In this document: positions 27,171 through 36,097 of the stretch, one piece after another | How positions within the stretch are numbered: the stretch's first letter is position 1 | Layout of the letters: every line of letters begins with the position of its first letter | Source of the DNA: Selenomonas sp. ND2010 | GTDB taxonomy: Bacteria > Bacillota > Negativicutes > Selenomonadales > Selenomonadaceae | DNA length: 64,000 bases | Reading direction: 5' to 3' | Assembly: GCF_000702005.1 (NCBI RefSeq) | Contig: NZ_JNKI01000003.1 | Span: forward strand, 25,500-89,499 | Notes under the pieces: model-generated | The model's database searches: none | The model's input: the letters and a program-made list of their open reading frames with translations, nothing else | Told to the model about the DNA's origin: nothing | Position numbers and translations under genes: made by a program

Positions 27171-27947
27171 TTACTCCCTACCATTAACCAGCGAGCGGAT
27201 TGGTTCGAAGGACATACGATGAATCGGGCATGGTCCGTATTTTTTCAACGCCTCCAGGTGCTGCGCGGTACCATATCCTTTATGCTGCGCAAAACCATAC
27301 TCCGGATACTGTTTATCATAGGCATCCATCAAACGGTCTCGCGTAACCTTCGCAATAATAGAAGCTGCCGCAATCGAAGCCGACCTTGCATCACCCTTGA
27401 TGATAGATTCCGAGGCCATCGGAAGATTATCCAGCTTCACCGCATCGATAAGCACTTTTTGTGGCTGAGGTTTCAACATAAAAATCGACTCGTACATGCC
27501 ATTAATAGTCGCCTGATAGATATTTACCCGATCAATGGTTTGGGCATCAATCAAGGCTGTACCAATCGCCAGCGCTTTATCCTGGATTTCTTCAAAAAGC
27601 TCCTCACGAACCTTAGCCGAAATCTTTTTGGAATCATTGATTTTCGGTAAATATAGATCGCGGGGCAGAATGACCGCCGCGACCGAAACAGGTCCTGCCA
27701 AGGGGCCACGGCCTGCTTCATCGACTCCAGCCACCAATTCAACCCCTTCATCCATTGCTATATGTTCAAACGCATACATTTCCGCCACGCGTGCGCGGTC
27801 CTGCTGCTCCCGTTCATAGCGTTTCACTAGTCTTCCCACAGCTTTGCGTTTATCAACCGCACAAGCTGCCAGAAATTCTTCATTCACGTTGCCTTCAGCA
27901 AAAAATCCCTCTATATCTTTTATCGTATAATTTGCCAAATCATTCAA
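27171..27947 (-). CDS. rnhB: Ribonuclease HII
   Basis: About 258 residues. Catalytic acidic residues are visible in VAGVDEAGRGPLAGPV (Asp and Glu) and VLIDAVKLDNLP (Asp), and in the C-terminal IAKVTRDRLMDAYDKQYP (Asp). It removes ribonucleotides from RNA-DNA hybrids. An N-terminal extension of about 65 residues is normal for Firmicutes. The start is unsure: a TTG at 27947 has AGGAGG about 12 bases upstream and fits the family N-terminus; an ATG at 27995 overlaps rbgA further and has no ribosome site. Confidence 0.93.
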   Translation of the reverse strand: MNDLANYTIKDIEGFFAEGNVNEEFLAACAVDKRKAVGRLVKRYEREQQDRARVAEMYAFEHIAMDEGVELVAGVDEAGRGPLAGPVSVAAVILPRDLYLPKINDSKKISAKVREELFEEIQDKALAIGTALIDAQTIDRVNIYQATINGMYESIFMLKPQPQKVLIDAVKLDNLPMASESIIKGDARSASIAAASIIAKVTRDRLMDAYDKQYPEYGFAQHKGYGTAQHLEALKKYGPCPIHRMSFEPIRSLVNGRE

Positions 27948-28860
27948 TGTTTTTTTCTGCCTCCTGCTGTTCTGCCTTGCCTGCTGGAACCCCATCCAAC
28001 GTAACTAATCCGAGTTTGCCCGCACGGAATTCATTCAAGACAATATTCTGCGCCTTTTCCAAATCCACAATGCCACCTTTTACCAAGCATCCCCGCTTAC
28101 GGCCAACAGCCTCCAAAAGGTCCAAGCCATCCGTTGGCATTTCCCCCTTGAACTTAAACCGCTCGACCAAACGCTCTGGATAATTCTGACGAAGGGATGC
28201 TAATAAGAGCGCTGTCACCTGTTCGCGATCATAAATATCATCATTGATCGCTCCCGTGAAGGCCAGTTTCAAACCAACAGTCTGGTCTTCAAACTTCGGC
28301 CAGAGAATACCCGGCGTATCCAACAAGTCGAGATTGCTGCCAATCTTAATCCACTGTTTCGCCCGTGTAACGCCTGGCTGATTGGCCGCCTTGGCCTTTA
28401 CGGCACCAGCCAAGCGATTGATAAGCGATGACTTGCCTACGTTTGGGATGCCCAGAATCATACAGCGGGCAGCACGAGCTTTCGCCCCTTTAGAAACGAA
28501 TTTTTCTGTTTTGGGGCGAGCCAAATCCTCTGCTGCTCTTACCAACTGTTTCATACCCTTGCCCTTGACCGAATCGATTGCCACAGCCATAATTCCCTGT
28601 CCACGGAAATACTCCAACCATTCTTTCGTACTGCGGCTGTCCGCTAAATCCGCCTTGTTGAGCGCTATCATCCGCGGCTTATCTTTGATGATTTCCGCCA
28701 ACATCGGATTCGCCGAACTTGCCGGGATACGTGCATCGAGCAGTTCAATGACCACATCCACGAGCTTAAGATTTTCCTCGATAAGTCGCTGGGCCTTTTT
28801 CATGTGGCCCGGAAACCACTGCAGCGTCGGGATGTCCTTCCGCGTATCGTTATCCGTCAT
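27940..28860 (-). CDS. rbgA: Ribosome biogenesis GTPase RbgA
   Basis: 306 residues, a circularly permuted GTPase: NKADLAD (G4) comes first, then SVKGKGMK (G5), Walker A IPNVGKSSLINRL (G1) and DTPGILWP (G3). The N-terminal WFPGHMKKA motif is diagnostic for YlqF/RbgA, which acts late in 50S subunit assembly. A GGAGG lies 9 bases before the ATG. It overlaps the start of rnhB, as in the ylqF-rnhB operon of Bacillus. Confidence 0.96.
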   Translation of the reverse strand: MTDNDTRKDIPTLQWFPGHMKKAQRLIEENLKLVDVVIELLDARIPASSANPMLAEIIKDKPRMIALNKADLADSRSTKEWLEYFRGQGIMAVAIDSVKGKGMKQLVRAAEDLARPKTEKFVSKGAKARAARCMILGIPNVGKSSLINRLAGAVKAKAANQPGVTRAKQWIKIGSNLDLLDTPGILWPKFEDQTVGLKLAFTGAINDDIYDREQVTALLLASLRQNYPERLVERFKFKGEMPTDGLDLLEAVGRKRGCLVKGGIVDLEKAQNIVLNEFRAGKLGLVTLDGVPAGKAEQQEAEKNIE

Positions 28861-29008
28861 ACAATATATCCTCCGATTTCGTTTTCAAGTTTTAATGCTT
28901 CTATTATACAATATCCTTGCAAGCAGTGTCCGCTTTTCTTTCTTGACACCAATTTCCATTTAATCTTTTGGACACATGCAACGATAATAATACTAAGGAG
29001 TGATTGTT

Positions 29009-29605
29009 ATGCGCAAGCATCTCGTAAAATTTTTCGCAGTTTCCACGGCAGCTATCTGCCTTATAGGTACTGCCGCCGTTCCAGTGTCTGCCGGGGTAGG
29101 AACAGGCATCGGCATTTCCATCCCCACTGGTGGCAGCAGCAAAAGCGCTTCTCCCAGCAAAACTTACGCTGCCTTCCGTGCGGACAAACTTGCCGAAGAA
29201 CTTACGGTAGAAGACCGGCACGGACGCCTGATGATGGAGCTAAAAATCACCAACATCAGCGATACCCCCTATACGATTTCTCATCGCAATGGACAAATCT
29301 ACGACTTTGCCATTTTAGACAAAAATGGCAAAGCGCTCTACCGCTGGTCGGACGGCATGGCCTTCACGCAGTCCCTGACTACATCAACCATTGCCGCCCA
29401 TCAGAACGAAGTTTACCAGGCAGAACTTGACCGCAAAGCCTATCGCAAGATTAAAGATGATGCCGTTCTCGTCACTGCTTGGCTGGTCGATACTCCCTAT
29501 GTGATTTCCACCAATCTTCCCACCCGTTCAGCTGCCGGCTCGAGTCCTGCCGTCATCCACGGAGGAATTATTCTTGGCAACGGACGCTGGGTTTATGATG
29601 ACTGA
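29009..29605 (+). CDS. Secreted BsuPI-domain protein
   Basis: 198 residues. A signal peptide spans about 1-27 (hydrophobic core FFAVSTAAICLIGTAAVPV, then SAG). The mature part contains the BsuPI fold: LMMELKITNISDTPYTISHRNGQIYDFAILDKNG and LYRWSDGMAFTQSLT. BsuPI is the intracellular proteinase inhibitor domain of Bacillus, also found in secreted proteins of unknown target. The start at 29009 follows AAGGAGTG by 6 bases. It is the first of two plus-strand genes and lies apart from rbgA, which is divergent. Confidence 0.8.
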   Translation: MRKHLVKFFAVSTAAICLIGTAAVPVSAGVGTGIGISIPTGGSSKSASPSKTYAAFRADKLAEELTVEDRHGRLMMELKITNISDTPYTISHRNGQIYDFAILDKNGKALYRWSDGMAFTQSLTTSTIAAHQNEVYQAELDRKAYRKIKDDAVLVTAWLVDTPYVISTNLPTRSAAGSSPAVIHGGIILGNGRWVYDD

Positions 29606-29650
29606 CCAGCAATTCTATGATATACTAAACAGATAGTATAAACAAAGGAT

Positions 29651-30988
29651 GTGTATGATTCATTGGATAGTTCCCAAGCAGGCTTACTGTTCGTATCATT
29701 AATTTTTTTATTAATAGCCAATGGCTTCTTTTCCCTAATTGAAACCGCCATCACCGAAAGTCATCGCGGTCGTCTCGAAAAGCTTCAGGAAGACGGAAAT
29801 TCTCATGCCAAGGCCTCGCTGCTGATTCTTGAAAATCCTGAGCCGATGCTGTCATTATGCCAAGTCGGTATTACGTTTACCAGTATTTTGACTGGTCTTT
29901 GCACCGGTGTCTTTCTTGCGCCATTTTTAGCAAATTACTTGACGTTTCTGCCGCATGGATGGCTTATTGCCCTGATTTTTTCCCTTATTATCATGACGTA
30001 TATCACGTTGCTGTTCAGTGAATTTCTGCCGAAAAAAGCTGCGATTCAAAATCCAGAAACCGTACTGCTAAAATACCATCACACACTGGAAATCATCACG
30101 AATTTGACCAACCCCTTCATTTCACTACTCTCCGGGTCCGCCAATCTCATCTTGCTGATTTTTGGCATCAACCCCAAATTTGACGATACCGTCACCGAAG
30201 ACGAAGTCAAAGACCTTATCGAGCAGGGCACGGAGGATGGTACCTTTGAAAAGACCGAGCAGGCTATGGTGGACCGCATTTTCCACATGAGCGACCAAAC
30301 CGCCTATGCCCTGATGACGCCACGCACACAGATGCTCTGGCTCGACCTTTCCGATTCCTTGAAACATAATCTGCGGCTGATTCGCGAGAATCATCAGGAT
30401 GTCTTTCCTGTCGGCCGCGACAGTCTCGATGACTTCTGCGGCATCCTTTATGCGAAGGATTTACTCAATGCCACCCTCGAGCGGAAGCCCCTTGATCTAT
30501 CCAACTACATCCGCAAGCCCCTCTTCGTACCACGCTCCATGGAAACCTTCCGTGTGTTGGAACAATTTCGGGAGAGCGGCACCCACGAAGCTATGGTGCT
30601 GGACGAATATGGTGGAGTCATTGGCTTTTTGACCATGGATGACATCCTGCAGGAAATCATCAGTGATACGCACGCTACCGGCGAACCAGACCCCGTTCAG
30701 CTTACGGTACGGGACGAAAACTCCTGGCTGGTTGACGGGCTTTATTCCATCGACGATTTCAAGGAACGCTTTGCCATTGACGAACTTCCCGATGAAGACC
30801 ACGACCATTATCAGACGATGGGTGGCTTTCTCACCTCCTACTTTGGCTACATTCCCAAAGCCGGAGAAAAGAAGGACTGGAACGGCTTTACCTTTGAAGT
30901 CGTCGATATGGACCGCGCGCGAATTGATAAAATCATGATAACCAAAATTCCCACTGCAACGAATCCCACCGAACGAACCACAAAATAA
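29651..30988 (+). CDS. CNNM/CorC-family membrane protein (hemolysin-like)
   Basis: About 445 residues. N-terminal DUF21 membrane domain with four hydrophobic stretches (about 10-30, 60-85, 95-118, 130-150), then two CBS domains (GRDSLDDFCGILYAKDLL and DEYGGVIGFLTMDDILQEI), and a C-terminal CorC/HlyC domain (WLVDGLYSIDDFKERF). Members take part in magnesium or cobalt transport or its control. The start is GTG at 29651 by frame; a TTG at 29666 is nearly as good because the AAAGGA is close to the GTG. Terminated at 30993-31041. Confidence 0.9.
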   Translation: MYDSLDSSQAGLLFVSLIFLLIANGFFSLIETAITESHRGRLEKLQEDGNSHAKASLLILENPEPMLSLCQVGITFTSILTGLCTGVFLAPFLANYLTFLPHGWLIALIFSLIIMTYITLLFSEFLPKKAAIQNPETVLLKYHHTLEIITNLTNPFISLLSGSANLILLIFGINPKFDDTVTEDEVKDLIEQGTEDGTFEKTEQAMVDRIFHMSDQTAYALMTPRTQMLWLDLSDSLKHNLRLIRENHQDVFPVGRDSLDDFCGILYAKDLLNATLERKPLDLSNYIRKPLFVPRSMETFRVLEQFRESGTHEAMVLDEYGGVIGFLTMDDILQEIISDTHATGEPDPVQLTVRDENSWLVDGLYSIDDFKERFAIDELPDEDHDHYQTMGGFLTSYFGYIPKAGEKKDWNGFTFEVVDMDRARIDKIMITKIPTATNPTERTTK

Positions 30989-30992
30989 CGAT

Positions 30993-31041
30993 AAAAATAG
31001 ACCAGCTCTTGCGGCGATAACCACAAGAGCTGGTCATTTTT
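30993..31041. terminator. Bidirectional terminator between the CNNM gene and the LacI-type regulator
   Basis: 12-bp perfect stem (31000-31011 with 31024-31035, GACCAGCTCTTG), 12-base loop, with A-run before and T-run after, so it can act on both strands. It reaches the stop codon of the regulator gene. Confidence 0.88.
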
Positions 31042-32065
31042 ATCGGGAAACTTCACCAGTGGTATCCCGTACCACCAGAACGTTGTCGAGCAGAATGCGT
31101 TTGCTTTTCCCCCCACGAATCGTTTCAATCAGTAGTTTGGCTGCACTTTCTCCCAGCTGGAACATATTTTGGTCCATGGTGGTAAGCTTTGGTTCCACTA
31201 ACCGCGACAAGGCGATATTGTCATAGCCCATAATGGAGATATCCTGAGGCACGGACAATCCCAATCGCTTGCAAGCGTTCAAAGCACCTACCGCCATCAA
31301 ATCGTTGCAACAGAAAATGGCCGTCGGCTTTAATTGGGGCAGTTTTTTCACCAGCACTGCCATCGTGGCATCCACGGTATCAACGCCATTACCTTCTCCA
31401 ATATTCACAATATACGCCTCAGCGGTATTGCTGTCTTCCGTCATGACTTGCCGATATGTTTCCTCTTTGATGTCATACGAATCGGAATTATCGCCCCGCA
31501 CGAATAGGATGCGTTTATGCCCTAATCCCTGCAGATAGTCCAAGGCCGTTTTGCAGCCGAGCTGCTCATCATTTCCTACATAGGACACGCCATTGATCCG
31601 ATGGTATCCATTGATAAATACCAAAGGTACTCGTTCTACTAATTTTTCGTAGAAGCTTTCCTTGATATTTTTGGTATTCGGACTGATGACAATAATCCCA
31701 GACACGTTGCGGGCCACCAAAGCATTGATTGCTTGGCTTTCCTGCTTGGGGTCATTCTTGGCACAATTCAACAAAAATGAGAACCCTACCTGTCGAACGG
31801 CCTCCTCAATGCCATCGATTACCTCAGCAAAAAACATATTGTGAAGACCTGGAACCACAACCCCAATCGTGGTCGATTTCCGAGTATTCAGTTCGCGTGC
31901 CTGCACATTCGGCACATAATTAAGGCTGTTGATTGCTGCTTTGACTTTTTCCTGAGTCTCGCGCTTTACCGGATAGTTGCCATTCACCACTCGTGATACT
32001 GTCGCCACCGACACCCCAGCAGCCTTAGCTACATCCACAATCGTGGCCTGTTTCTTCTCTTCCAT
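31040..32065 (-). CDS. LacI/GalR-family transcriptional regulator
   Basis: About 341 residues: N-terminal LacI HTH (TIVDVAKAAGVSVATVSRVVNG, residues 9-30) with the hinge NYVPNVQARELNT, then a periplasmic-binding-like effector domain (NEQLGCKTALDYL, CNDLMAVGALNACKRLG, SIMGYDNIALSRL). The ATG at 32065 has AGG a short way upstream. It is the last gene of the galactoside cluster, 23 bases after galT, and is the likely regulator of it. The repeated TGTAAACGTTTTCT sites in front of the units are candidate operators. Confidence 0.92.
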   Translation of the reverse strand: MEEKKQATIVDVAKAAGVSVATVSRVVNGNYPVKRETQEKVKAAINSLNYVPNVQARELNTRKSTTIGVVVPGLHNMFFAEVIDGIEEAVRQVGFSFLLNCAKNDPKQESQAINALVARNVSGIIVISPNTKNIKESFYEKLVERVPLVFINGYHRINGVSYVGNDEQLGCKTALDYLQGLGHKRILFVRGDNSDSYDIKEETYRQVMTEDSNTAEAYIVNIGEGNGVDTVDATMAVLVKKLPQLKPTAIFCCNDLMAVGALNACKRLGLSVPQDISIMGYDNIALSRLVEPKLTTMDQNMFQLGESAAKLLIETIRGGKSKRILLDNVLVVRDTTGEVSR

Positions 32066-32088
32066 AACGACCTGCTTTCTTCGGCACC

Positions 32089-33594
32089 TCAATCCTCAGA
32101 AACGGTTTGCATAAACGTATCGAAAGCTGCCATCCCCTGCGCATCACGCTTAAAGACCCCCGCATGCGTAAGCACCGTAGCAAAAACCCTGCCGATTTCT
32201 GCCTGCAGGATTTCTGTCACCTGCTCCTGCGTGACTTCCGGATATTTTTCGCGTAGCATTTGATACCACTCCGCATGTTTTGCCAGCTCAGCAATTCCCG
32301 AAACATCACCGGTTCCCTTGACCAATTCCTGCCCGAGCTGCTGCATCTCCTGTTTTAACCGTGCCGGCAATACTGCCAGTCCCATCACCTCAATGAGACC
32401 GATATTTTCCTTCTTGATATGATGCACCTCGGCATGCGGATGAAAAATCCCCAAAGGATGTTCTGAACTGGTCCGGTTGTTGCGCAAAACCAAATCCAAC
32501 TCATACCCAGATCCACGGCGGCGAGCAATTGGCGTAATGGTGTTATGGGGCTGTCCATCGGAAAATGGCAATATCCCTACACTTTCATCACGATAAGAAC
32601 GCCACTTGGTAAGGATTTTATCCGCCAAGCATACGAGTTCCTCCCGATCCTCTCCAGTCAACCGGACCGTTGCCATTGGCCACTTAACCCGACCGATTTT
32701 CACCTTGGGAAAATCAGCGGCCACATACACCTTTTCCACGGGAGCCTTGGCCATAGCAAAATCATAACGTCCACCTTGATAATGATCATGGGAAAGAATC
32801 GAGCCGCCTACTATTGGCAAATCGGCATTGGAACCGAGGAAATAATGCGGAAAAATCGTTACAAAATCCAGCAGATTTTCAAAGGTTTTGCGATTCACCT
32901 TCATCGGCGTATGTTTGCGATTCAACACGATACAATGCTCGTTGTAATAGGTATACGGAGAATACTGCAAAAACCAACGATGCGATGCGAGCCGCAACGG
33001 AATCAACCGATGCGTTTGTCTGGCTGGATGCCCGGCATGACCGGCAAATCCTTCATTTTCCCGGCACAATAGGCACTGCGGATAAGCACTCGACGGTACC
33101 AGCTTCGCCTTGGCGATATCCTGGGGATCCTTTTCTGGCTTCGAAAGATTGATGGTTATATCCAGCTTACCGTATTCCGTGGGCGTCTGCCATTTCAGAT
33201 TCTTATCGATCCTATCTTTGCGGATATAATTGGCGGCAATACTCATCTTATAAAAATTGTCCGTTGCCGCCTTCGGTGCCCGCGCATAATCCTCCTGGAA
33301 TTTGCGTACCACCTCGGAAGGCCGCGGCATCACACAATTCATCAGGCGGGTATCGAACAGATCCCGCTGACAAACCGTATCTTCGATAAGTCCTTCCTGC
33401 ACCGCAAAATCCAGCATAGACGCCAGTATCGGTGCAGCCGTTTCTAAAGTTTCGTTTATCTCTTCCGGCACAAATTCACTGACATGCAAAACGTCCAGCA
33501 GTAAATTTGCACTGTAATAATAATCCTCTTCGCTGATAAGACCGCGCTGCTTAGCGAAGTTCAGCAGGCGATTGATTTCTGTATTGATAGTCAC
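32089..33594 (-). CDS. galT: UTP/UDP-glucose--galactose-1-phosphate uridylyltransferase, GalT class II
   Basis: About 501 residues, the long class II GalT of Firmicutes rather than the 350-residue E. coli kind. INTEINRLLNFAKQRGL opens the protein; SILSHDHYQGG carries the catalytic His-x-His; EHPLGIFHPHAEVHHIKKENIGLIEVMGLAVLP is a conserved stretch. It exchanges UDP between glucose-1-phosphate and galactose-1-phosphate in the Leloir pathway. The start is taken as GTG at 33594, which follows AAAGGAAG; the frame runs on to a TTG at 33621. It follows galE with 65 bases between. Confidence 0.93.
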   Translation of the reverse strand: MTINTEINRLLNFAKQRGLISEEDYYYSANLLLDVLHVSEFVPEEINETLETAAPILASMLDFAVQEGLIEDTVCQRDLFDTRLMNCVMPRPSEVVRKFQEDYARAPKAATDNFYKMSIAANYIRKDRIDKNLKWQTPTEYGKLDITINLSKPEKDPQDIAKAKLVPSSAYPQCLLCRENEGFAGHAGHPARQTHRLIPLRLASHRWFLQYSPYTYYNEHCIVLNRKHTPMKVNRKTFENLLDFVTIFPHYFLGSNADLPIVGGSILSHDHYQGGRYDFAMAKAPVEKVYVAADFPKVKIGRVKWPMATVRLTGEDREELVCLADKILTKWRSYRDESVGILPFSDGQPHNTITPIARRRGSGYELDLVLRNNRTSSEHPLGIFHPHAEVHHIKKENIGLIEVMGLAVLPARLKQEMQQLGQELVKGTGDVSGIAELAKHAEWYQMLREKYPEVTQEQVTEILQAEIGRVFATVLTHAGVFKRDAQGMAAFDTFMQTVSED

Positions 33595-33658
33595 TATTAT
33601 CTTCCTTTCGCCCTTTCCCAAGAAAGGTGGCAGCCATCAGGCTAACGGATAAACCGTT

Positions 33659-34648
33659 TTATTTTTCATAGCCATTTGGATGCTTCTGGTGCCAGGTCCA
33701 AGCCGTGCCAATAACCTGGCGCACATCGGTATAACGAGGGTTCCACCCCAAAATATTCCGCGCCTTTTCACTAGAGGCGATCAACTGCGCTGGGTCGCCG
33801 GCACGGCGGCTGCCCATTTCCACCTTGATGTCTTTGCCTGTAGCCTCTTTGGCTGCTTCAATCATTTCTTTGACCGAAAAGCCCTGGCCATTGCCCAGAT
33901 TGAAAATATTGCTTTCACCGCCCTGACGCAGGTATTCCAACGCCAGTACATGCGCATCGGCCAAATCAATAACATGAATATAATCTCGCAGGCAAGTTCC
34001 ATCCGGCGTAGCGTAGTCATCACCAAAAATCGTAATGTGATCGCGCTTCCCTAAGGGGACCTGCAAAATCAGCGGAATCAAATGCGTTTCCGGGCTGTGA
34101 TCTTCCCCGATAGAACCATCATCCAACGCGCCAGCTGCATTGAAATAACGCAACGAAACATAACGGATGCCATTCGCACGGCTAACCCATTTCATCATTT
34201 TCTCCATGGTAAGCTTGCTTTCCCCATAGGTATTGGTCGGGCAGGTTTCATCCTCTTCGAGAATGGGAATGCGCTTCGGTTCGCCATAAACTGCAGCGGT
34301 AGAAGAAAATACTATCTTATCCACCTTATGGCGAACCATCGCTTCCAGCAGCACCTGCATACCATATACATTGTTGTTGAAATACTTCAGGGGTTTTTCC
34401 ATGCTTTCGCCTACCAGCGAATTAGCGGCAAAATGGATAACCGCATCGATTTGGTTCTCGGTAAAAATCTTATCCAGAACCTCTGCCTCACGAATATCTC
34501 CTTCATAAAACTTTGCCTTCGGATTCAAGGCATCACGATGGCCCGTTTGCAGATTATCGACGATGACAACATCTTCTCCTTTTGCCACCAACTGATGTAC
34601 GGCGTGAGAACCAATATATCCAGCACCGCCACATACAAGAATTGACAT
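33659..34648 (-). CDS. galE: UDP-glucose 4-epimerase
   Basis: About 329 residues of the extended short-chain dehydrogenase family. The NAD motif GGAGYIGSH opens the protein; SSTAAVYGEP and TNTYGESK hold the catalytic Tyr-x3-Lys; SLRYFNAAGA follows. It interconverts UDP-galactose and UDP-glucose. The start at 34648 is preferred because AAGGAG is 9 bases upstream; the earlier ATG at 34654 sits only a few bases from it. It is between galK and galT. Confidence 0.96.
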   Translation of the reverse strand: MSILVCGGAGYIGSHAVHQLVAKGEDVVIVDNLQTGHRDALNPKAKFYEGDIREAEVLDKIFTENQIDAVIHFAANSLVGESMEKPLKYFNNNVYGMQVLLEAMVRHKVDKIVFSSTAAVYGEPKRIPILEEDETCPTNTYGESKLTMEKMMKWVSRANGIRYVSLRYFNAAGALDDGSIGEDHSPETHLIPLILQVPLGKRDHITIFGDDYATPDGTCLRDYIHVIDLADAHVLALEYLRQGGESNIFNLGNGQGFSVKEMIEAAKEATGKDIKVEMGSRRAGDPAQLIASSEKARNILGWNPRYTDVRQVIGTAWTWHQKHPNGYEK

Positions 34649-34729
34649 ATTCATGCGCTCCTTTTTTATCAAACAGAAATCGCTTTCTATTTTACCATCT
34701 TTTCTATGCGTTTACTATATTTGTTTCTA

Positions 34730-35908
34730 TCATTTCACCCGATGCGTACCATCTGCAATATTTGCCACATAGAAGCTTGGCGCATAGCCAATCTTCTCCG
34801 TATACGCTTTTCCGACTTTCTCCTTGAACGCTTCAATGGCTTCATCTTTTACCAAACTTACGGTACACCCGCCAAAACCAGCACCAGTCATCCGCGAACC
34901 GATAACGCCATCCACCTGCCATGCCAGTTCTGCCAGCGTATCAAGTTCACGGCCTGTAACATCATAATCATCACGCAGCGAATAATGCGATTCATTCATC
35001 AGCTTGCCAAACCTTGCGACATCCTTTGCTTCCAATGCCTCAACCGCTGCCAAGGTACGGTTATTCTCCATTACCGCATGGCGTGCGCGCTGCCGTTCCA
35101 GGGGTTCGGAAATCGCCCCAGCCAACTGATTGAACGCTTCGTTGCTAAGTTCTCCCAAAGCATGTAAATCCGGTCTTACTTCCCTCAATTCATTCAAAGC
35201 ATGTTCACACTGTGCACGCCGCACATTATAAGCACTTGATGCTAAACTGTGCGGCTTGTTGGTATTGGCAATGACGATGCTGGCACCAGTCAATGCGATT
35301 TTGCTATACCGATACTCCAACGTATTGCAATCGAGCAAGATTGCACAATCCTTCCGCCCCATGCCAACAGCAAACTGATCCATGATGCCGCAATTAACAC
35401 CGACAAAAGTATTTTCTGCCTTCTGCGAAAGTTTAACCATCGTCACCATATCCAACCCAAAGGCAAATGCATCATTTAAGATAAGCGCTGTCAAAACCTC
35501 CAAGGAAGCTGAAGACGACAAACCGGAGCCATTGGGCAATGTCCCATATATCAAAATATCAAAACCATGCGAAGCTTTATAACCAGCATCCTCAAAGACC
35601 TTCACAACTCCCATCGGGTAATTCGCCCAATCCTTGCTCTTGTCGTAAGTGAGACCGGACATCGGGAACTCCATCACGCCCCGATCGGCTAAGTTCAACG
35701 AAAACATTCTGGTTTTATCGTCCTGACGATCTGCTACCAACGCATAAGTCCCCAACGAAATCGCACAAGGGAAAACATGCCCGCCATTATAATCTGTATG
35801 CTCGCCAATCAAATTCACCCGCCCCGGCGAAAAATAAAGCCGCGTCTCTTTCGAACCAAATATTTTAGAAAACTCTGCCTGCATTTTTTCTAAGATTTCC
35901 TTTTCCAT
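34730..35908 (-). CDS. galK: Galactokinase
   Basis: 392 residues of the GHMP kinase family. The galactokinase signature GRVNLIGEHTDYNGGHVFP (about 28-46), the ATP-binding GTLPNGSGLSSSASLEV (about 128-144) and the C-terminal GSRMTGAGFGGCTVSLV are all present. It phosphorylates galactose at C1. GAGGAGG precedes the ATG. Two copies of the putative operator lie upstream at 35931 and 36048. galE follows after 82 bases. Confidence 0.97.
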   Translation of the reverse strand: MEKEILEKMQAEFSKIFGSKETRLYFSPGRVNLIGEHTDYNGGHVFPCAISLGTYALVADRQDDKTRMFSLNLADRGVMEFPMSGLTYDKSKDWANYPMGVVKVFEDAGYKASHGFDILIYGTLPNGSGLSSSASLEVLTALILNDAFAFGLDMVTMVKLSQKAENTFVGVNCGIMDQFAVGMGRKDCAILLDCNTLEYRYSKIALTGASIVIANTNKPHSLASSAYNVRRAQCEHALNELREVRPDLHALGELSNEAFNQLAGAISEPLERQRARHAVMENNRTLAAVEALEAKDVARFGKLMNESHYSLRDDYDVTGRELDTLAELAWQVDGVIGSRMTGAGFGGCTVSLVKDEAIEAFKEKVGKAYTEKIGYAPSFYVANIADGTHRVK

Positions 35909-35930
35909 GATTCTTCCTCCTCATTATGTA

Positions 35931-35944
35931 TGTAAACGTTTTCT
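35931..35944. promoter_or_regulatory. LacI-operator or cre-like site upstream of galK (proximal)
   Basis: TGTAAACGTTTTCT, identical to copies at 36048 and 38180. With the base before it, it fits the CcpA cre consensus (WTGNAANCGNWNNCW) and also a LacI-family half-palindrome, so either the local LacI regulator or CcpA could bind. Confidence 0.65.
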
Positions 35945-35961
35945 TATTTGCCGGAAAATTT

Positions 35962-35997
35962 GGTGCAACTTTTTAACTTCGTAGCAAAAGCTGCACC
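35962..35997 (-). terminator. Possible terminator between the symporter gene and galK
   Basis: Stem of 11 pairs with one mismatch (GGTGCA...TGCACC), 12-base loop, followed on the minus strand by AAATTTT. The T-run is short. Confidence 0.4.
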
Positions 35998-36047
35998 ACT
36001 CTTTATCACTTAGTTTACCTTTGAACCTTTTGCTTGTCAAGCTATTT

Positions 36048-36061
36048 TGTAAACGTTTTCT
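36048..36061. promoter_or_regulatory. LacI-operator or cre-like site upstream of galK (distal)
   Basis: TGTAAACGTTTTCT, identical to the proximal site 117 bases away. Two sites with about eleven helical turns between them could support looping. Confidence 0.65.
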
Positions 36062-36097
36062 AAAAATTGATGCTCCTATCGCATCCACTCTTCCAAC